Counted from the stretch's first letter, positions 7,501 to 16,206 are shown. The stretch: 64,000 nucleotides of DNA from Novosphingopyxis sp965218915 (GCF_965218915.1 NZ_OZ244708.1:930001-994000); one strand, 5' to 3'. Numbers and translations: made by a program. Notes: generated by a model not told the origin, from the letters alone.

Positions 7501-8830
7501 GCGTGCCGTCCCAGGTAAAGTTTGTGATATTGCCCTTCGCGTCGGTGGTGCTGGTCGGCTTGTTGCAAGTCTTGGCGTTGCTGCACGCGCTAACGAAAGT
7601 GGCGCTTTGTGTAATCGCAGCGAGCCCGGTGCCGGGTTTCGCATAATGCGTCTGGCTGGTCAGGTTGCCCCGCGCATCATAAATGAACGTGGTATAGTCC
7701 ATCTCCGGGTTCGTTACCTTTTGGACACGTCCCACCGGACATGTCGACGTCCCTGTGCAATAGCCAAACGCCGTGACTTCGTTTTTCGAATTGGTTCGGC
7801 TGGTAACCTGGCCCTGCCCATTGAACGCATATTTGTCGGACTGGCTATTTGGGCCCGTCACCTGCGTCGAGGTGGTGGTCGGGTTGAGATAATTCCATGT
7901 CCCTCCGCCCTTGCTGACGGAAAGCACCTTGTCACCGGTATAGGTGAACGAAACTGGCGCATTGCCCGAACCCGGAGGTGTGATCGACGCCACCTTGGAT
8001 CCCGAATAGGTGTAGGATGTCGTGCGGCCTTCGGGAGTGGTGACCGTGGGCGTGTTGTAGAGACTGCCGCCATAGGTGACCTCTGGCCAGTTTCCCGACA
8101 GGCTGCAGGTGTCGGCGGCCGGGCTGCAAGATTCGACCGTGTTGTTGATTGATGTAGCTTTGGTAAGCTGCCGCCAATTCTGTTGATGGCTATCATTTGA
8201 AAGGTAAGAAAATTTGAGCTGGTAGCCGGTCGAGCTGTTGATCGAGATCAGCCTCGTCATCAGAACAAAATATGTATCTAATGGATCTGGGCCAAGTACC
8301 TGGTACATGCCCGTTTGATAGGTGAATAAATGTTCAACGCCATCAGGGAAGGTAATCTTCTCAGCGGCTTTGAACGCGGTCGCGTGTTCCGAAAGATCGG
8401 ACACCGTTCGAAAATTAACCACCGTCCCATCTGACGCGGTAAAAATCGTGGCCCCGCTATTAAGGGTCGAGCCGTCCTGAATGGCGGGCACATAAGTCGA
8501 GCCGTTCCAGTGGAAAGCGCTCGATTGTCCGCCAAGGATTACAACAGGGTCTGTCGAGTTGCCTGACATTACCGGGGTAGTCGAAAGCCTCCAGCCATAA
8601 GACGCCATTTGCCGGTTGAGCTGCAGCCCGCGGTGGTCGTCCGGCCCGATCCTGAGATCGGTCGCTCCCAGCATGAGCTTTCTGCTCGAGATGTCAACGC
8701 TGTTCTCGTCCACATTCATCGGCTGCGGCGGCGGCGGCGGCTGGGTCTGCGCGCTGGCTTGGGAAGCCAGGAGAAGCGAAATGGCGCCCAGCGAAACGCC
8801 CGACAGCGAACGGATACCTCTCCTTTTCAT
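4556..8830 (-). CDS. Exported Rhs/YD-repeat protein, locus 1, 1424 aa
   Basis: The product begins with a signal peptide (RSLSGVSLGAISLLLASQASAQ) and a proline run. It then has many YD repeats (for example YDALGRVTQVTNGYG and YDVENRLV) and ends its core with the Rhs-associated motif GRFLQTDPIGYGDGMNMYRYVRNDPVNGVDPSG at about residues 1180-1215. The 210-residue tip after that is Gly/Ser-rich (GGGGSGSV, GLGIGPSLGAEATYSGG) and looks beta-rich; its activity is not recognisable. YD-repeat proteins form a shell enclosing the C-terminal toxin. A Sec signal rather than a PAAR or T6SS N-terminus suggests export to the envelope. It is followed by a coupled small membrane protein and by a displaced older tip. 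Confidence 0.92.
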   Translation of the reverse strand: MKRRGIRSLSGVSLGAISLLLASQASAQTQPPPPPQPMNVDENSVDISSRKLMLGATDLRIGPDDHRGLQLNRQMASYGWRLSTTPVMSGNSTDPVVILGGQSSAFHWNGSTYVPAIQDGSTLNSGATIFTASDGTVVNFRTVSDLSEHATAFKAAEKITFPDGVEHLFTYQTGMYQVLGPDPLDTYFVLMTRLISINSSTGYQLKFSYLSNDSHQQNWRQLTKATSINNTVESCSPAADTCSLSGNWPEVTYGGSLYNTPTVTTPEGRTTSYTYSGSKVASITPPGSGNAPVSFTYTGDKVLSVSKGGGTWNYLNPTTTSTQVTGPNSQSDKYAFNGQGQVTSRTNSKNEVTAFGYCTGTSTCPVGRVQKVTNPEMDYTTFIYDARGNLTSQTHYAKPGTGLAAITQSATFVSACSNAKTCNKPTSTTDAKGNITNFTWDGTHGGLTKIEAPAPIAGAARPTTTYFYSQVQARYRTSASAWANSPAIYVPVYSRECRTAATCTGSADERIVNLFYLGSTNPNNALATSVVRKAGNNTLSQTTSLAYTQLGDLASVDGPLSGTTDQTVFFYNQARQESGRIGPAQPGGFSLAQRTSYDGAGRAWKVESGHIPGQSESSWPFFSVNQSSTVTFDSYGRPIKQASIGSNGAAQSLVQTSYDTAGRVTCVATRMNAAKFGSPPSSACSLGTQGTFGPDRIAKYTYDALGRVTQVTNGYGTADAANEFTATFTRNGQIETAKDGANNLTTYVYDGHDRNYQIRYPVAAKGASASSAADYEQYGFDPAGNVTSFRTRRGETLSLTYDNLNRLTKKVVPQRSGLSSTHTRDVFYDYDLFGDLTGARFDSTAGEGVTFAFDGLGRQVLETQTMNGATRSVGSGYDVTNNRISMTFPDNYAVGMSYDILGRPKLTQFNGENLLQASFNDYGLPFKLERYQPGSGWTMATNFAFDVASRLSSLTLNHAGTALDTTATFAYNPAGQIASKAQSNNAYAWDAHVDATRGYTSNGLNQYTVAGPASFTYDANGNLTSDGTNSYTYDVENRLVIGSVGSSSATLRYDPLGRLYEINGNQTGITRFVYDGDAMVAEYNSSGAMLKRYIHGPAAGLDDPLVMYEGASVASSARRYLYADERGSIVAITDANGNGQTINNYDAYGIPGLTNAGRFQYTGQAWIAELGMSYYKARMYSPSLGRFLQTDPIGYGDGMNMYRYVRNDPVNGVDPSGLSQNYTDPYGNQFRYACVNSNCGWVSNGFDASVWLDNAIRNAYNAFDTGSFSLGGGGSGSVTKQEPQNSTEPCSSPANTRIGFDDALALGAGARFGAGLIYDQNTGDWYLSAYLEGAVGLAANGGASFTLQPQRSPQEGFHTASNANFALSPGFGSFSAQKNISTDNKPGTGWTGNGGLGIGPSLGAEATYSGGFSYTKRLGNGGGC

Positions 8831-8850
8831 TGCACGCCCCCCAAGAACTC

Positions 8851-9393
8851 TTATTTTTCGTTGTCCGACGCGTCGCTCGCCCGGATAGTTCGCGCGCGCT
8901 CAACTAGCTGTGAGAAATCCACTGCGCCGTCCGTCGAACTCGCTTCGACCGAATTGCCGGACGACATGACGTTCGCGGTGAGCTGCCCCGTCGCTCCTTT
9001 GCCGAAGTCCAGATCGAGTCCCTCAACGTCCGCACCCGCCTCACGGCCAGCGGCCCGGGCGATCGTTCCGGTGATCTCCTCCAGAGCCAGCGAATTGTCC
9101 TCATTTTTCATCACGAGCCAAATGCGCCGCGATCCCTCGACCGACGTCGTGACTACCGCGGCTTGCAGATCGGGGAGCTGGGTCAGATCGTAGTTATCGA
9201 CCTGACCCAAGATCGTCCCGGCATTTCCGCAAACGACGTGGAGCATTTCGGGGCCACCCTCGACCACTGGGATCGTAAATGCTTTGCAAGGAGATGCATC
9301 AACAGCCTGCGCATATGCATCGTCAGAATAAACCGACAACAAGACCACTGCAGCAAGCCCGATCATTTTTAGAGAAGCGTTATCCATTTCCAT
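8851..9393 (-). CDS. Exported protein of unknown function in Rhs locus 1
   Basis: The start is placed at ATG 9393, with GGGGG and AAGGGA upstream. The 180-residue product has a signal peptide (LKMIGLAAVVLLSVYSDDAYAQ) followed by a soluble, acidic domain with two cysteines (SPCKAF, HVVCGNAG) and no recognised motif. It lies 20 bases upstream of the Rhs gene and downstream of the small YD-repeat gene, all on one strand, so it is probably co-transcribed. It may be a periplasmic helper for Rhs export; that is only a guess from position. Confidence 0.7.
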   Translation of the reverse strand: MEMDNASLKMIGLAAVVLLSVYSDDAYAQAVDASPCKAFTIPVVEGGPEMLHVVCGNAGTILGQVDNYDLTQLPDLQAAVVTTSVEGSRRIWLVMKNEDNSLALEEITGTIARAAGREAGADVEGLDLDFGKGATGQLTANVMSSGNSVEASSTDGAVDFSQLVERARTIRASDASDNEK

Positions 9394-9445
9394 TCCCTTA
9401 ACCCCCTTGCCGAAGCGAAACGCCTCAGATCCGCTCAACATCAGA

Positions 9446-10090
9446 TCAACATAGAAACCTGCCACACATAGGGTCTTCATCGTCGTCAAAGATCGTGCCG
9501 ATCCCTTGCCCATCGGAAATTGTTGCCCCGCCTGAGGGGCTCGATAAATTAACTGTGAAAGTTTCGTCCCCCTCTAGCAGCGCATCCTGCCTGGTAGTGA
9601 CGGAGAATGTCTTGCTGGTCTGGCCAGCCGTGAAGGTCAGCGTGCCTGAAGCAGCGGTCAAGTCGCTCGACCCAGCCGATCCATAAGCCGTAGCGTAGTT
9701 CACGCTGATGCTTGAGCTATAGGAAGCGCTGAGCGAAACTGTGAACGGGATGCTGCCTCCCTCGATGCCGCTGCCATCGGAGATCGAGATGGACGGCGCG
9801 GGCGGCGGCGGAGGAGGAGGAGGAGGAGGAGGAGGAGGAGGAGGACTTCCAGCGCAATTGACGAGCGCACCGGCATTGTCGGCCTTCACCAATGTTCTGT
9901 TACCGGCCGGATCGTAGCAATAGGACGCCACCTGGTTATTGTTCACCGTCCCTGAAGAACGAGCCACCACGAGGCGGCCGAGGGAATCGTAAGTATACGT
10001 GATTGTTTCGCCGGCTATCGCCGCCGTAGATGCAGCACTGGCCAGTACCAATGCGAGCGCAGTTCGACCGGCTAAATCGTGTCGCGACAT
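9446..10090 (-). CDS. Small exported YD-repeat/polyproline/Calx-beta protein
   Basis: The ATG at 10090 follows an AGGGGGG ribosome-binding site. The 214-residue product has a signal peptide (TALALVLASAASTAAIA), one YD repeat (TYTYDSLGRLVV and CYDPAGNRTLV), and about 15 consecutive prolines. It ends in a Calx-beta-like domain (ISISDGSGIEGGSIPFTVSLS, LEGDETFTVNLSSP, DGQGIGTIFDDD). It is the first gene of Rhs locus 1. A gene with the same signal-YD-polyproline plan also heads locus 2 at 19436, so the arrangement appears conserved. Confidence 0.85.
   Translation of the reverse strand: MSRHDLAGRTALALVLASAASTAAIAGETITYTYDSLGRLVVARSSGTVNNNQVASYCYDPAGNRTLVKADNAGALVNCAGSPPPPPPPPPPPPPPPAPSISISDGSGIEGGSIPFTVSLSASYSSSISVNYATAYGSAGSSDLTAASGTLTFTAGQTSKTFSVTTRQDALLEGDETFTVNLSSPSGGATISDGQGIGTIFDDDEDPMCGRFLC
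9800..9845. repeat. GGC/GGA trinucleotide tract encoding polyproline
   Basis: A run of GGC then GGA triplets on the plus strand encodes about 15 prolines in the minus-strand gene. Gain or loss of a unit would keep the frame and only change linker length. Confidence 0.8.
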
Positions 10091-10531
10091 ATGCCCCCCT
10101 TTACGCGCCGCCTGATTTCCGCGACTCGCCTTTTCATCACTCTATTTGCATCCAACTTCGAAACCTTGGCAAGAAAAATCGGCATGCGGCATTTAATAGT
10201 TAGGTGAAAAGTGAAGGGGTAGCATGGATGGTGCCGAGCGCGTGTATGCTCAGATTTATTGGCTATCTGGTCGAACCATGTTTTCAGTCATTGTAGATAT
10301 CTATCGGCATGAGCGACCTTCAAAGACAGTTAACTAAATAGTCCCGTTCGTAAACACCATTTTTTTTGCTCAGTTCTCGTCTAAGGTCGTCACGGCTATC
10401 GACATAGGCTCCGCCTGTTCTAGGACTCCCGGCGATGGAAGCGGTCAGACTGCTTGGCGCAATCTATTGTTGGCAAAGTCGCGATGTCGGTGCATCATCG
10501 AGTCGGAGTTTATCCGACTGCGGGGAGTTTC
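10091..10531. promoter_or_regulatory. Divergent intergenic region with leader hairpin of the virB operon
   Basis: No gene was found in these 441 bases between the divergent Rhs-1 and virB operons, so both promoters are probably here. A perfect 7-bp hairpin, AGTCGGA-GTTTA-TCCGACT, lies at 10501-10519, directly before the GGGGAG ribosome-binding site of virB2. A T-rich tract is present near 10362. Confidence 0.45.
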
Positions 10532-10855
10532 ATGTATAGACGGTCAATCGTTCGGTCCGCAGTGGCCATCATACTAGCTCTTTTGCCGATTGGCGCCGCC
10601 GCATCCGCAGCCCAACTCGGTGATCCCGCCGGCTCGGGCGTCGTCGTGTCCGCCGCATCGTGGCTGCAGGGAACCTTGCTCGGCACGCTTGCCACCATCG
10701 TCGCGGTGATCGCGGTGGCGGCGGTGGGTTTCGGGATGCTGACCGGGCGCATAAACTGGCGGCACGGCGCGGTGGTGATTCTGGGCTGTTTCGTGCTGTT
10801 CGGCGCGGCGAGCATCGTCGGCGGGATCCAGTCCACCGCGCAATCGGCGAACTGA
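10532..10855 (+). CDS. virB2: VirB2/TrbC-type pilin
   Basis: ATG 10532 is chosen because GGGGAG lies just upstream and a signal peptide follows (VAIILALLPIGAAASAAQ). The mature part has two hydrophobic segments (LGTLATIVAVIAVAAVGFGML and AVVILGCFVLFGAASIVGG) separated by a short basic loop (TGRINWRHG), the VirB2/TrbC plan. VirB2 is the pilus subunit of P-type type IV secretion systems. It is the first gene of the virB operon; virB3 follows after 6 bases. Confidence 0.93.
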   Translation: MYRRSIVRSAVAIILALLPIGAAASAAQLGDPAGSGVVVSAASWLQGTLLGTLATIVAVIAVAAVGFGMLTGRINWRHGAVVILGCFVLFGAASIVGGIQSTAQSAN

Positions 10856-10861
10856 TCCGCC

Positions 10862-11146
10862 ATGCCCGACATTCGCCGTGACACGCTGTTCGTCGCGCTG
10901 ACGCGTCCGCAAATGTTCGCTGGCGTCACCTACAGCTTCTTCGTCATTAACGGCGTGCTGGCGGCCGAATTATTTCTGATCTTCAAGTCGCTCTGGGTGT
11001 TGGCGATTGCGCTGCTCATCCACGGCATCGGCGTGATCATGTGCCTGCGCGAGCCGCGCATCTTCGATCTGTGGATCGCCAAGGTCAGCCGCTGCCCGCG
11101 CGTGCGCAACCATGCGATCTGGCGATGCAACTCCTACCGACCCTGA
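10862..11146 (+). CDS. virB3: VirB3 inner-membrane T4SS protein
   Basis: The 94-residue product begins DTLFVALTRPQMFAGVTYSFF and has hydrophobic segments at about residues 20-40 and 42-62, then a short basic tail (EPRIFDLWIAKVSRCPRVRN). This matches VirB3, which works with VirB4 at the inner membrane. Its end overlaps the start of virB4 by 22 bases. Confidence 0.92.
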   Translation: MPDIRRDTLFVALTRPQMFAGVTYSFFVINGVLAAELFLIFKSLWVLAIALLIHGIGVIMCLREPRIFDLWIAKVSRCPRVRNHAIWRCNSYRP

Positions 11147-13497
11147 GCCGCGACCCCAAGGTCATCGCGCGCGAAAAGCCGGTCGGCGCGCATCTCCCTT
11201 ATGCGCGGCATGTCGATCGGCAGACGATCGAGACCCGCGACGGCCTGCTGATGCAGACGATCAGGCTACGCGGACTATTGTTTGAAACCGCCGATACCGA
11301 CGAACTGAACTACCGCGCCGAACTGCGCGATGCGATGCTGCGCGCGGTCGGCTCGTCGCGGTTCGCGCTTTACCATCATGTCGTGCGCCGCCGCGCCGAC
11401 TTCGCGCTGGATGCGGATTACAAAGACAGCTTCTCCAGGGAACTCGACGCGAAATGGAGCGACCGGCTCGCCTCGCGCCAGCTCTATGTCAACGAGCTGT
11501 TTCTGACGCTCGTGCGCCGCCCGCTGCAGGGCCGCATCGGCGTCGCCGACCGGCTGCGCGGGCTGGTATCCGATGCTGGCCGCGAGCGCGGGGCCGCCGC
11601 GGCGCAAGAATTGCGCGCGCTCAGCAATGCGCGTGACGCGCTGGTCGCCTCGCTCGGTCAATATGGACCGCAGGTGCTGGGCATTTACGACACGCCGAAC
11701 GGCTATTGTTCCGAGCCGCTGGAGTTCCTGTCCTGCCTCCTGAATGGCGACATGCGCCCCGTTGCGCTGCCGCATGAGGATATCGGCAACTATCTCGCCT
11801 GTCGCCGGATCAGCTTCGGTCAGGAGGCGATCGAGCTGGGCCAGGCGGGCGCTACGCCGCGCCAGTTCGTCGCCATGGTGTCGATCAAGGATTATCCCGG
11901 CATCACCTCGCCCGGCATGTTCGACGAGCTCTACCGGCTGCCGATCGAGATGACGGTGTCGCAAAGCTTCGGCTTCGTCGAGCGCGGCGCTGCGCTGTCG
12001 CGCATGAACCTGTCGCTGCGGCGCATGCGCTCGGCGGAGGACGAGGCGCTGACGCTGCGCGACGAACTGGCGCAGGCCAAGGACGATGTGGCGGCGGGGC
12101 GCGCAGGCTTTGGCGAGCATCACACCACGATCGCACTGCGCGCCGACACACTGGCCGCACTCGACGACAGTGTCGCCGAGGTAATCGCGCAGCTGGGAGA
12201 TATGGGAATCATCGCCGCGCGCGAGGATATTGCACTGGAGCCCGCCTTCTGGGCGCAGTTTCCCGGCAATTTCAAATATATTGCGCGGCGCGGCTTGGTT
12301 TCGACGCGCAATTTCTCCAGCCTCGCCAGCATGCATAATTTTCCCGTCGGCAAGGCGCGCGGCAATCACTGGGGCGACGCCGTGGCGCTGCTCGAAACCA
12401 CCGCGGCGGGGCCCTATTTCTTCAACTTCCACCACGGCGATCTGGGCAATTTCACCGTCATCGGCCCCTCGGGCTCGGGCAAGACGGTGGTGCTGAACTT
12501 CCTGCTCGCGCAGGCGCGCAAGTTCGATCCGCGCATCGTCTTCTTCGACAAGGATCGCGGCGCGGAATTGTTCGTGCGCGCCATCGGCGGGCGCTACGAC
12601 CGGCTCCGTCCCGACGAGCCCGCGCATCTCAATCCGTTGCAGCTGCCCGATACACCCGGCAACCGGCAGTTTCTGATCGACTGGCTGGGTATGCTGGCGG
12701 GCGGCGCGGATATCGGCGAGACCGCGCGGATCAAGGATGCGGTCGACGCGAATTACGATCAACCGCCCGAGCACCGCCGCCTGTGCCATCTCGCCGAGCT
12801 GTTCCGTGGGAGCGCGCGTCCTCAAGCGGGCGATCTCTACGCACGGCTGCAACCCTGGTGGGGACAGGGCGAACGCGCCTGGCTGTTTGACAATGAAGAC
12901 GACCGCACCGATCTGAGCGCGCGCACCGTGGGCTTCGACATGACCGCGATCCTCGACGATCCCACCGCACGCACCCCGGCGATGTTCTATTTGTTCCACC
13001 GTGTCGAGGAACGGCTCGACGGATCGCCCGCGATCATCGTCGTCGACGAGGGCTGGAAGGCGCTCGACGACGAGGTGTTCGTGCGGCGGATCAAGGACTG
13101 GGAAAAGACCATCCGCAAGCGCAATGGCATTGTCGGCTTCGCCACGCAGAGCGCCGAGGATGCGCTGGACAGCAAGATATCGAGCGCGATCATCGAGCAG
13201 GCCGGCACGCAGATATTCATGATCAACCCCAAGGCGCGTGCCCAGGATTATGTCGACGGCTTCGGCCTGACGGCCCATGAATATGATCTCGTCCGCACAT
13301 TGCCCGACAGCGCGCATTGTTTCCTGATCAAGCACGGCCAGGACAGCGTGGTCGCGCGGCTCGATCTGAGCGGCGAGGCGGAGCTGCTCACCATCCTGTC
13401 GGGCCGCGAAGGCATCATGCGCATTTTCGACGATGTGCGTGCCGCGACCGGCGACGACCCCGCCGACTGGATGGCCCCGTTGATGGAGCGCGTATAA
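11125..13497 (+). CDS. virB4: VirB4 T4SS ATPase
   Basis: The start is ATG 11125 (MQLLPTLSRDPKVIAREKPVG), inside the end of virB3. The 790-residue product has the CagE/TrbE/VirB N-terminal domain and then the ATPase domain with Walker A (VIGPSGSGKT, about residues 446-454) and Walker B (IIVVDEGW, about 637-644). VirB4 powers pilus assembly and substrate transfer at the inner membrane. Length and motifs are normal for the family. The gene shares one base with virB6 (TAATG). Confidence 0.96.
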   Translation: MQLLPTLSRDPKVIAREKPVGAHLPYARHVDRQTIETRDGLLMQTIRLRGLLFETADTDELNYRAELRDAMLRAVGSSRFALYHHVVRRRADFALDADYKDSFSRELDAKWSDRLASRQLYVNELFLTLVRRPLQGRIGVADRLRGLVSDAGRERGAAAAQELRALSNARDALVASLGQYGPQVLGIYDTPNGYCSEPLEFLSCLLNGDMRPVALPHEDIGNYLACRRISFGQEAIELGQAGATPRQFVAMVSIKDYPGITSPGMFDELYRLPIEMTVSQSFGFVERGAALSRMNLSLRRMRSAEDEALTLRDELAQAKDDVAAGRAGFGEHHTTIALRADTLAALDDSVAEVIAQLGDMGIIAAREDIALEPAFWAQFPGNFKYIARRGLVSTRNFSSLASMHNFPVGKARGNHWGDAVALLETTAAGPYFFNFHHGDLGNFTVIGPSGSGKTVVLNFLLAQARKFDPRIVFFDKDRGAELFVRAIGGRYDRLRPDEPAHLNPLQLPDTPGNRQFLIDWLGMLAGGADIGETARIKDAVDANYDQPPEHRRLCHLAELFRGSARPQAGDLYARLQPWWGQGERAWLFDNEDDRTDLSARTVGFDMTAILDDPTARTPAMFYLFHRVEERLDGSPAIIVVDEGWKALDDEVFVRRIKDWEKTIRKRNGIVGFATQSAEDALDSKISSAIIEQAGTQIFMINPKARAQDYVDGFGLTAHEYDLVRTLPDSAHCFLIKHGQDSVVARLDLSGEAELLTILSGREGIMRIFDDVRAATGDDPADWMAPLMERV

Positions 13498-14726
13498 TGC
13501 CGTGCGGCGCGGTCACCACCGGCCAGGGATTCCTCAGCCGCAGCATCGAGCATATCGATTGCCAGGCCGCCACGATTGGCAGCTATGGCTTCCAGTCGCT
13601 GGCCGCCCCCGGATCGGCCTTTTCCATTGCGGTCACCAGCCTTTTGACCCTGTTCATCGCGATCCTGGGTATCCGGCTGATCCTGGGGGACCGTCTGGGG
13701 CTGAGCGATGTGGTAGTCGCCGCGCTGGAAATCGGGGTGGTGCTGACGCTGCTGGGCAGTTGGCCGGCCTATCGAACCCTGTTCTACGATGTCGTGCTGG
13801 AGGCGCCCGCCGATATCAGCGCCGCCCTGCTGTCGGGCACCGGGACCGCCAGCACTGAAAGTATGGTCGCGCGTCTGCAGGGGGTCGACGATGCGATCCT
13901 GGCGCTCACGCGGATCGGCTCGGGCCGCTTCACTGCGGGCGCGGTGCCGGTGCAGCAGGGCCAGCGGCCGGACGAAGCCTTTCAGGAGATCGCGGTGAGC
14001 GACGATCTGGGCTGGGGCACAGCGCGGCTGTCCTTCCTTGCCGGAACGCTGGTCCCGCTGATCATGCTCAGAATCGCTGCCGGACTGTTGCTGGCGCTTG
14101 GGCCCCTTTTCGCCGGGCTGCTGCTGTTCGAGGCGACCCGCAGCCTGTTTCTAGGCTGGCTCAGCGCGCTGTTCGGCATCATGCTCGCCTCGACCGGGTT
14201 CGCGGTGCTGCTCTCGGTCGAGCTTGCCGTGCTAGAACCCTGGCTTACCAGCGCGCTGCGCCAGCGCGCGTCGGACATCGCCACTCCCAGCGCCCCGACC
14301 GAATTGCTCGCACTGACGCTGGCCTTTTCGCTGGCCTCGCTGCTGCTGCTCGCCTTTCTTACGCGCTTCGCCGTGCGGCAATGGGTCGCGCGGGCTTCGT
14401 CGCCAAGCGAGACAGCTGGCAAGGACCGGTCCCGCTCACCGGCGTCCGCCAGGCCTCAGCCCACAGGCCTGCCCGCGCTTGCGGGATCGCAGCGCGCCCA
14501 GCGCATCGCCGAGGGGATCGAATCGATCCAGCGCGCCGAATGGGTGGGCGCATCCATCGGCGGTGGTCGCGGCGCATACCAGGCCCGGCCCCTTGCGCTT
14601 CCCGCCGCTGACCGGGGCGCGAGCGATGACAAGATGATGGCAACCGCCGTCCCACTCGGGCAAAGCTACAAGCGCACCATGCGGCGATCCACACGGGCGG
14701 GCAACGCGCGGGACCGTGGACCATGA
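13497..14726 (+). CDS. virB6: VirB6 polytopic T4SS protein
   Basis: The start is ATG 13497, overlapping the virB4 stop. The 409-residue product has several hydrophobic segments (FSIAVTSLLTLFIAILGI, VVVAALEIGVVLTLLGSW, MLRIAAGLLLALGPLFAGLLLF, ALFGIMLASTGFAVLL, LLALTLAFSLASLLLLAFL) followed by an Arg-rich cytoplasmic tail. It matches TrbL/VirB6, the inner-membrane channel component. The 3' end overlaps virB8 by ATGA. Confidence 0.92.
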   Translation: MPCGAVTTGQGFLSRSIEHIDCQAATIGSYGFQSLAAPGSAFSIAVTSLLTLFIAILGIRLILGDRLGLSDVVVAALEIGVVLTLLGSWPAYRTLFYDVVLEAPADISAALLSGTGTASTESMVARLQGVDDAILALTRIGSGRFTAGAVPVQQGQRPDEAFQEIAVSDDLGWGTARLSFLAGTLVPLIMLRIAAGLLLALGPLFAGLLLFEATRSLFLGWLSALFGIMLASTGFAVLLSVELAVLEPWLTSALRQRASDIATPSAPTELLALTLAFSLASLLLLAFLTRFAVRQWVARASSPSETAGKDRSRSPASARPQPTGLPALAGSQRAQRIAEGIESIQRAEWVGASIGGGRGAYQARPLALPAADRGASDDKMMATAVPLGQSYKRTMRRSTRAGNARDRGP

Positions 14727-15505
14727 GGGAGGGGCCGATCGAAGCCGAAGATGATCTGGACGAGTATTTCCGCGATGCGGGGAGCTGGGCCGAGGATCGC
14801 GCCGCCGGTATCCGCCGCTCGCGCCGCCTCGCCTGGTGGATCGCGGGCGGGGCCGGCTTCATTGCCGTGCTGGAAGCAATCGCACTGGTTGCGCTGACAC
14901 CACTGAAGGCGGTCGAGCCCTATACGCTGCTGGTCGACAAGCAGACCGGCTATGTCGAGGCGCTCACCCCCGTCGACGGCAATCTGGTCACGCCCGACGC
15001 CGCGCTGACGCGCAGCTTTCTGGCGCAATATGTCATCGCACGCGAAAGCTTCGCGATCGACACGGTGCAGCAGGATTACCGCAAGGTTGCGCTCTGGTCG
15101 GCCGATGGCGCGCGATCGGGCTACATCGCGGATATGCAGGCGGGCAATCCGAATAGCCCGCTGACCCGCTATCCGCGCCGCACGGTAATCGACACCGAGG
15201 TTAAAAGCGTGTCATCGCTTGGCGACAATGTCTCGCTGGTGCGCTTCGACACATTGCGGACCGCCCCCAATGGCGGCGGCGAGGTGCGCCAGCCTTACGC
15301 AGCAGTGGTGCGCTGGCGCTATTCGGGCGAACCGATGAGCGTGGAGGACCGTATGCTGAATCCGCTCGGCTTTCAGGTGACGCGCTACCGCAAGGATGCC
15401 GAGGCGCTTCCGGCGGTGCAGGAGGCGCGCCCGGCGACGCCGTTGGAGCGCTTGGAGGGCGATGAACGCATCGTCGGCGACGGGGCCGCGCCGCCACCGC
15501 CATGA
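14723..15505 (+). CDS. virB8: VirB8 T4SS core protein
   Basis: The 260-residue product has a short acidic cytoplasmic N-terminus, one membrane segment (WWIAGGAGFIAVLEAIALVAL, about residues 38-60), and a periplasmic domain with VEPYTLLVDKQTGYVEAL and LTRSFLAQYVIARESF, as in VirB8. VirB8 scaffolds the periplasmic part of the T4SS. It overlaps both virB6 and virB9 by four bases. Confidence 0.95.
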   Translation: MREGPIEAEDDLDEYFRDAGSWAEDRAAGIRRSRRLAWWIAGGAGFIAVLEAIALVALTPLKAVEPYTLLVDKQTGYVEALTPVDGNLVTPDAALTRSFLAQYVIARESFAIDTVQQDYRKVALWSADGARSGYIADMQAGNPNSPLTRYPRRTVIDTEVKSVSSLGDNVSLVRFDTLRTAPNGGGEVRQPYAAVVRWRYSGEPMSVEDRMLNPLGFQVTRYRKDAEALPAVQEARPATPLERLEGDERIVGDGAAPPPP

Positions 15506-16206
15506 GCCGCCTGTTCGCCCTGATGATGACGCTTTGCTGCACGCCGCCGGCGCTCGCGCAGACCCAGCCCTATTCCGACGGTGGCGATCCGCGCCTGCAG
15601 GTGGTGAATTACGATCCCGACGAGATCGTGCGCCTGATGGTCAGCCCCGGCTATCAGCTCACGGTCAGCTTTGCTCCGACCGAGCATATCCAGAATATCG
15701 CCGTGGGCGCGAGCGACATCTGGCTGGTCAGCGCGACGGCGCGCGGTGATCATCTGTTCATCAAGCCGGTCCAGGGCGGCATATCGAGCAACATGACCGT
15801 GATCACCGACGTGCGCAGCTATATGTTCGAGCTGCTACCTGGATCGGGCGATGGGCGCAATTCGCCGTTTGCGCTGCAATTTCGCTATGGCGAGGACGGC
15901 CTCGATCCGGTCGAAAATGCCGATCCGATCGATCACGCCCCGCTAATCGGTTGGAAGCTGGGCGGGGACCGCGCGATTCGTCCGGTCGAAGTCGCCGACG
16001 ACGGCACCCGCGTCTATATCCGCTGGGCCGAAGACCAGCTCCAGCCCGCTGTGTTCGCGATCGACGACACCGGCGAGGAGGTGCTCGCCGATGGCTACGT
16101 GCGCGGCGACGCCTATGTCATCGACCGATTGTTCGACAAGCTCGTCTTCCGCATCGGCAGGGACAGGGCAGTGGCGACGCGGCCTCCCGAGCGAGATCGC
16201 TCGTGA
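15502..16206 (+). CDS. virB9: VirB9 T4SS outer-core protein
   Basis: The product of 234 residues has a signal peptide (LFALMMTLCCTPPALAQ) and the VirB9/TrbG fold motifs, including DEIVRLMVSPGYQLTVSFAPTEHI, DHLFIKPVQGGISSNMTVITDVRSYMFEL and the C-terminal DTGEEVLADGYVRGDAYVIDRLFDKLVFRIG. VirB9 lines the outer-membrane core complex with VirB7 and VirB10. No virB7 gene is visible between virB6 and virB8 or elsewhere in the operon. Confidence 0.95.
   Translation: MSRLFALMMTLCCTPPALAQTQPYSDGGDPRLQVVNYDPDEIVRLMVSPGYQLTVSFAPTEHIQNIAVGASDIWLVSATARGDHLFIKPVQGGISSNMTVITDVRSYMFELLPGSGDGRNSPFALQFRYGEDGLDPVENADPIDHAPLIGWKLGGDRAIRPVEVADDGTRVYIRWAEDQLQPAVFAIDDTGEEVLADGYVRGDAYVIDRLFDKLVFRIGRDRAVATRPPERDRS

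Noticed and set aside
4871..8152. Several plus-strand frames opposite Rhs-1
   Set aside because: They are antisense shadows of the YD repeats, with periodic Ala/Gly/Arg composition.
11275..13335. 686-codon minus-strand frame opposite virB4
   Set aside because: It is a shadow of GC-rich codon use in virB4, which has clear Walker motifs and operon overlaps.
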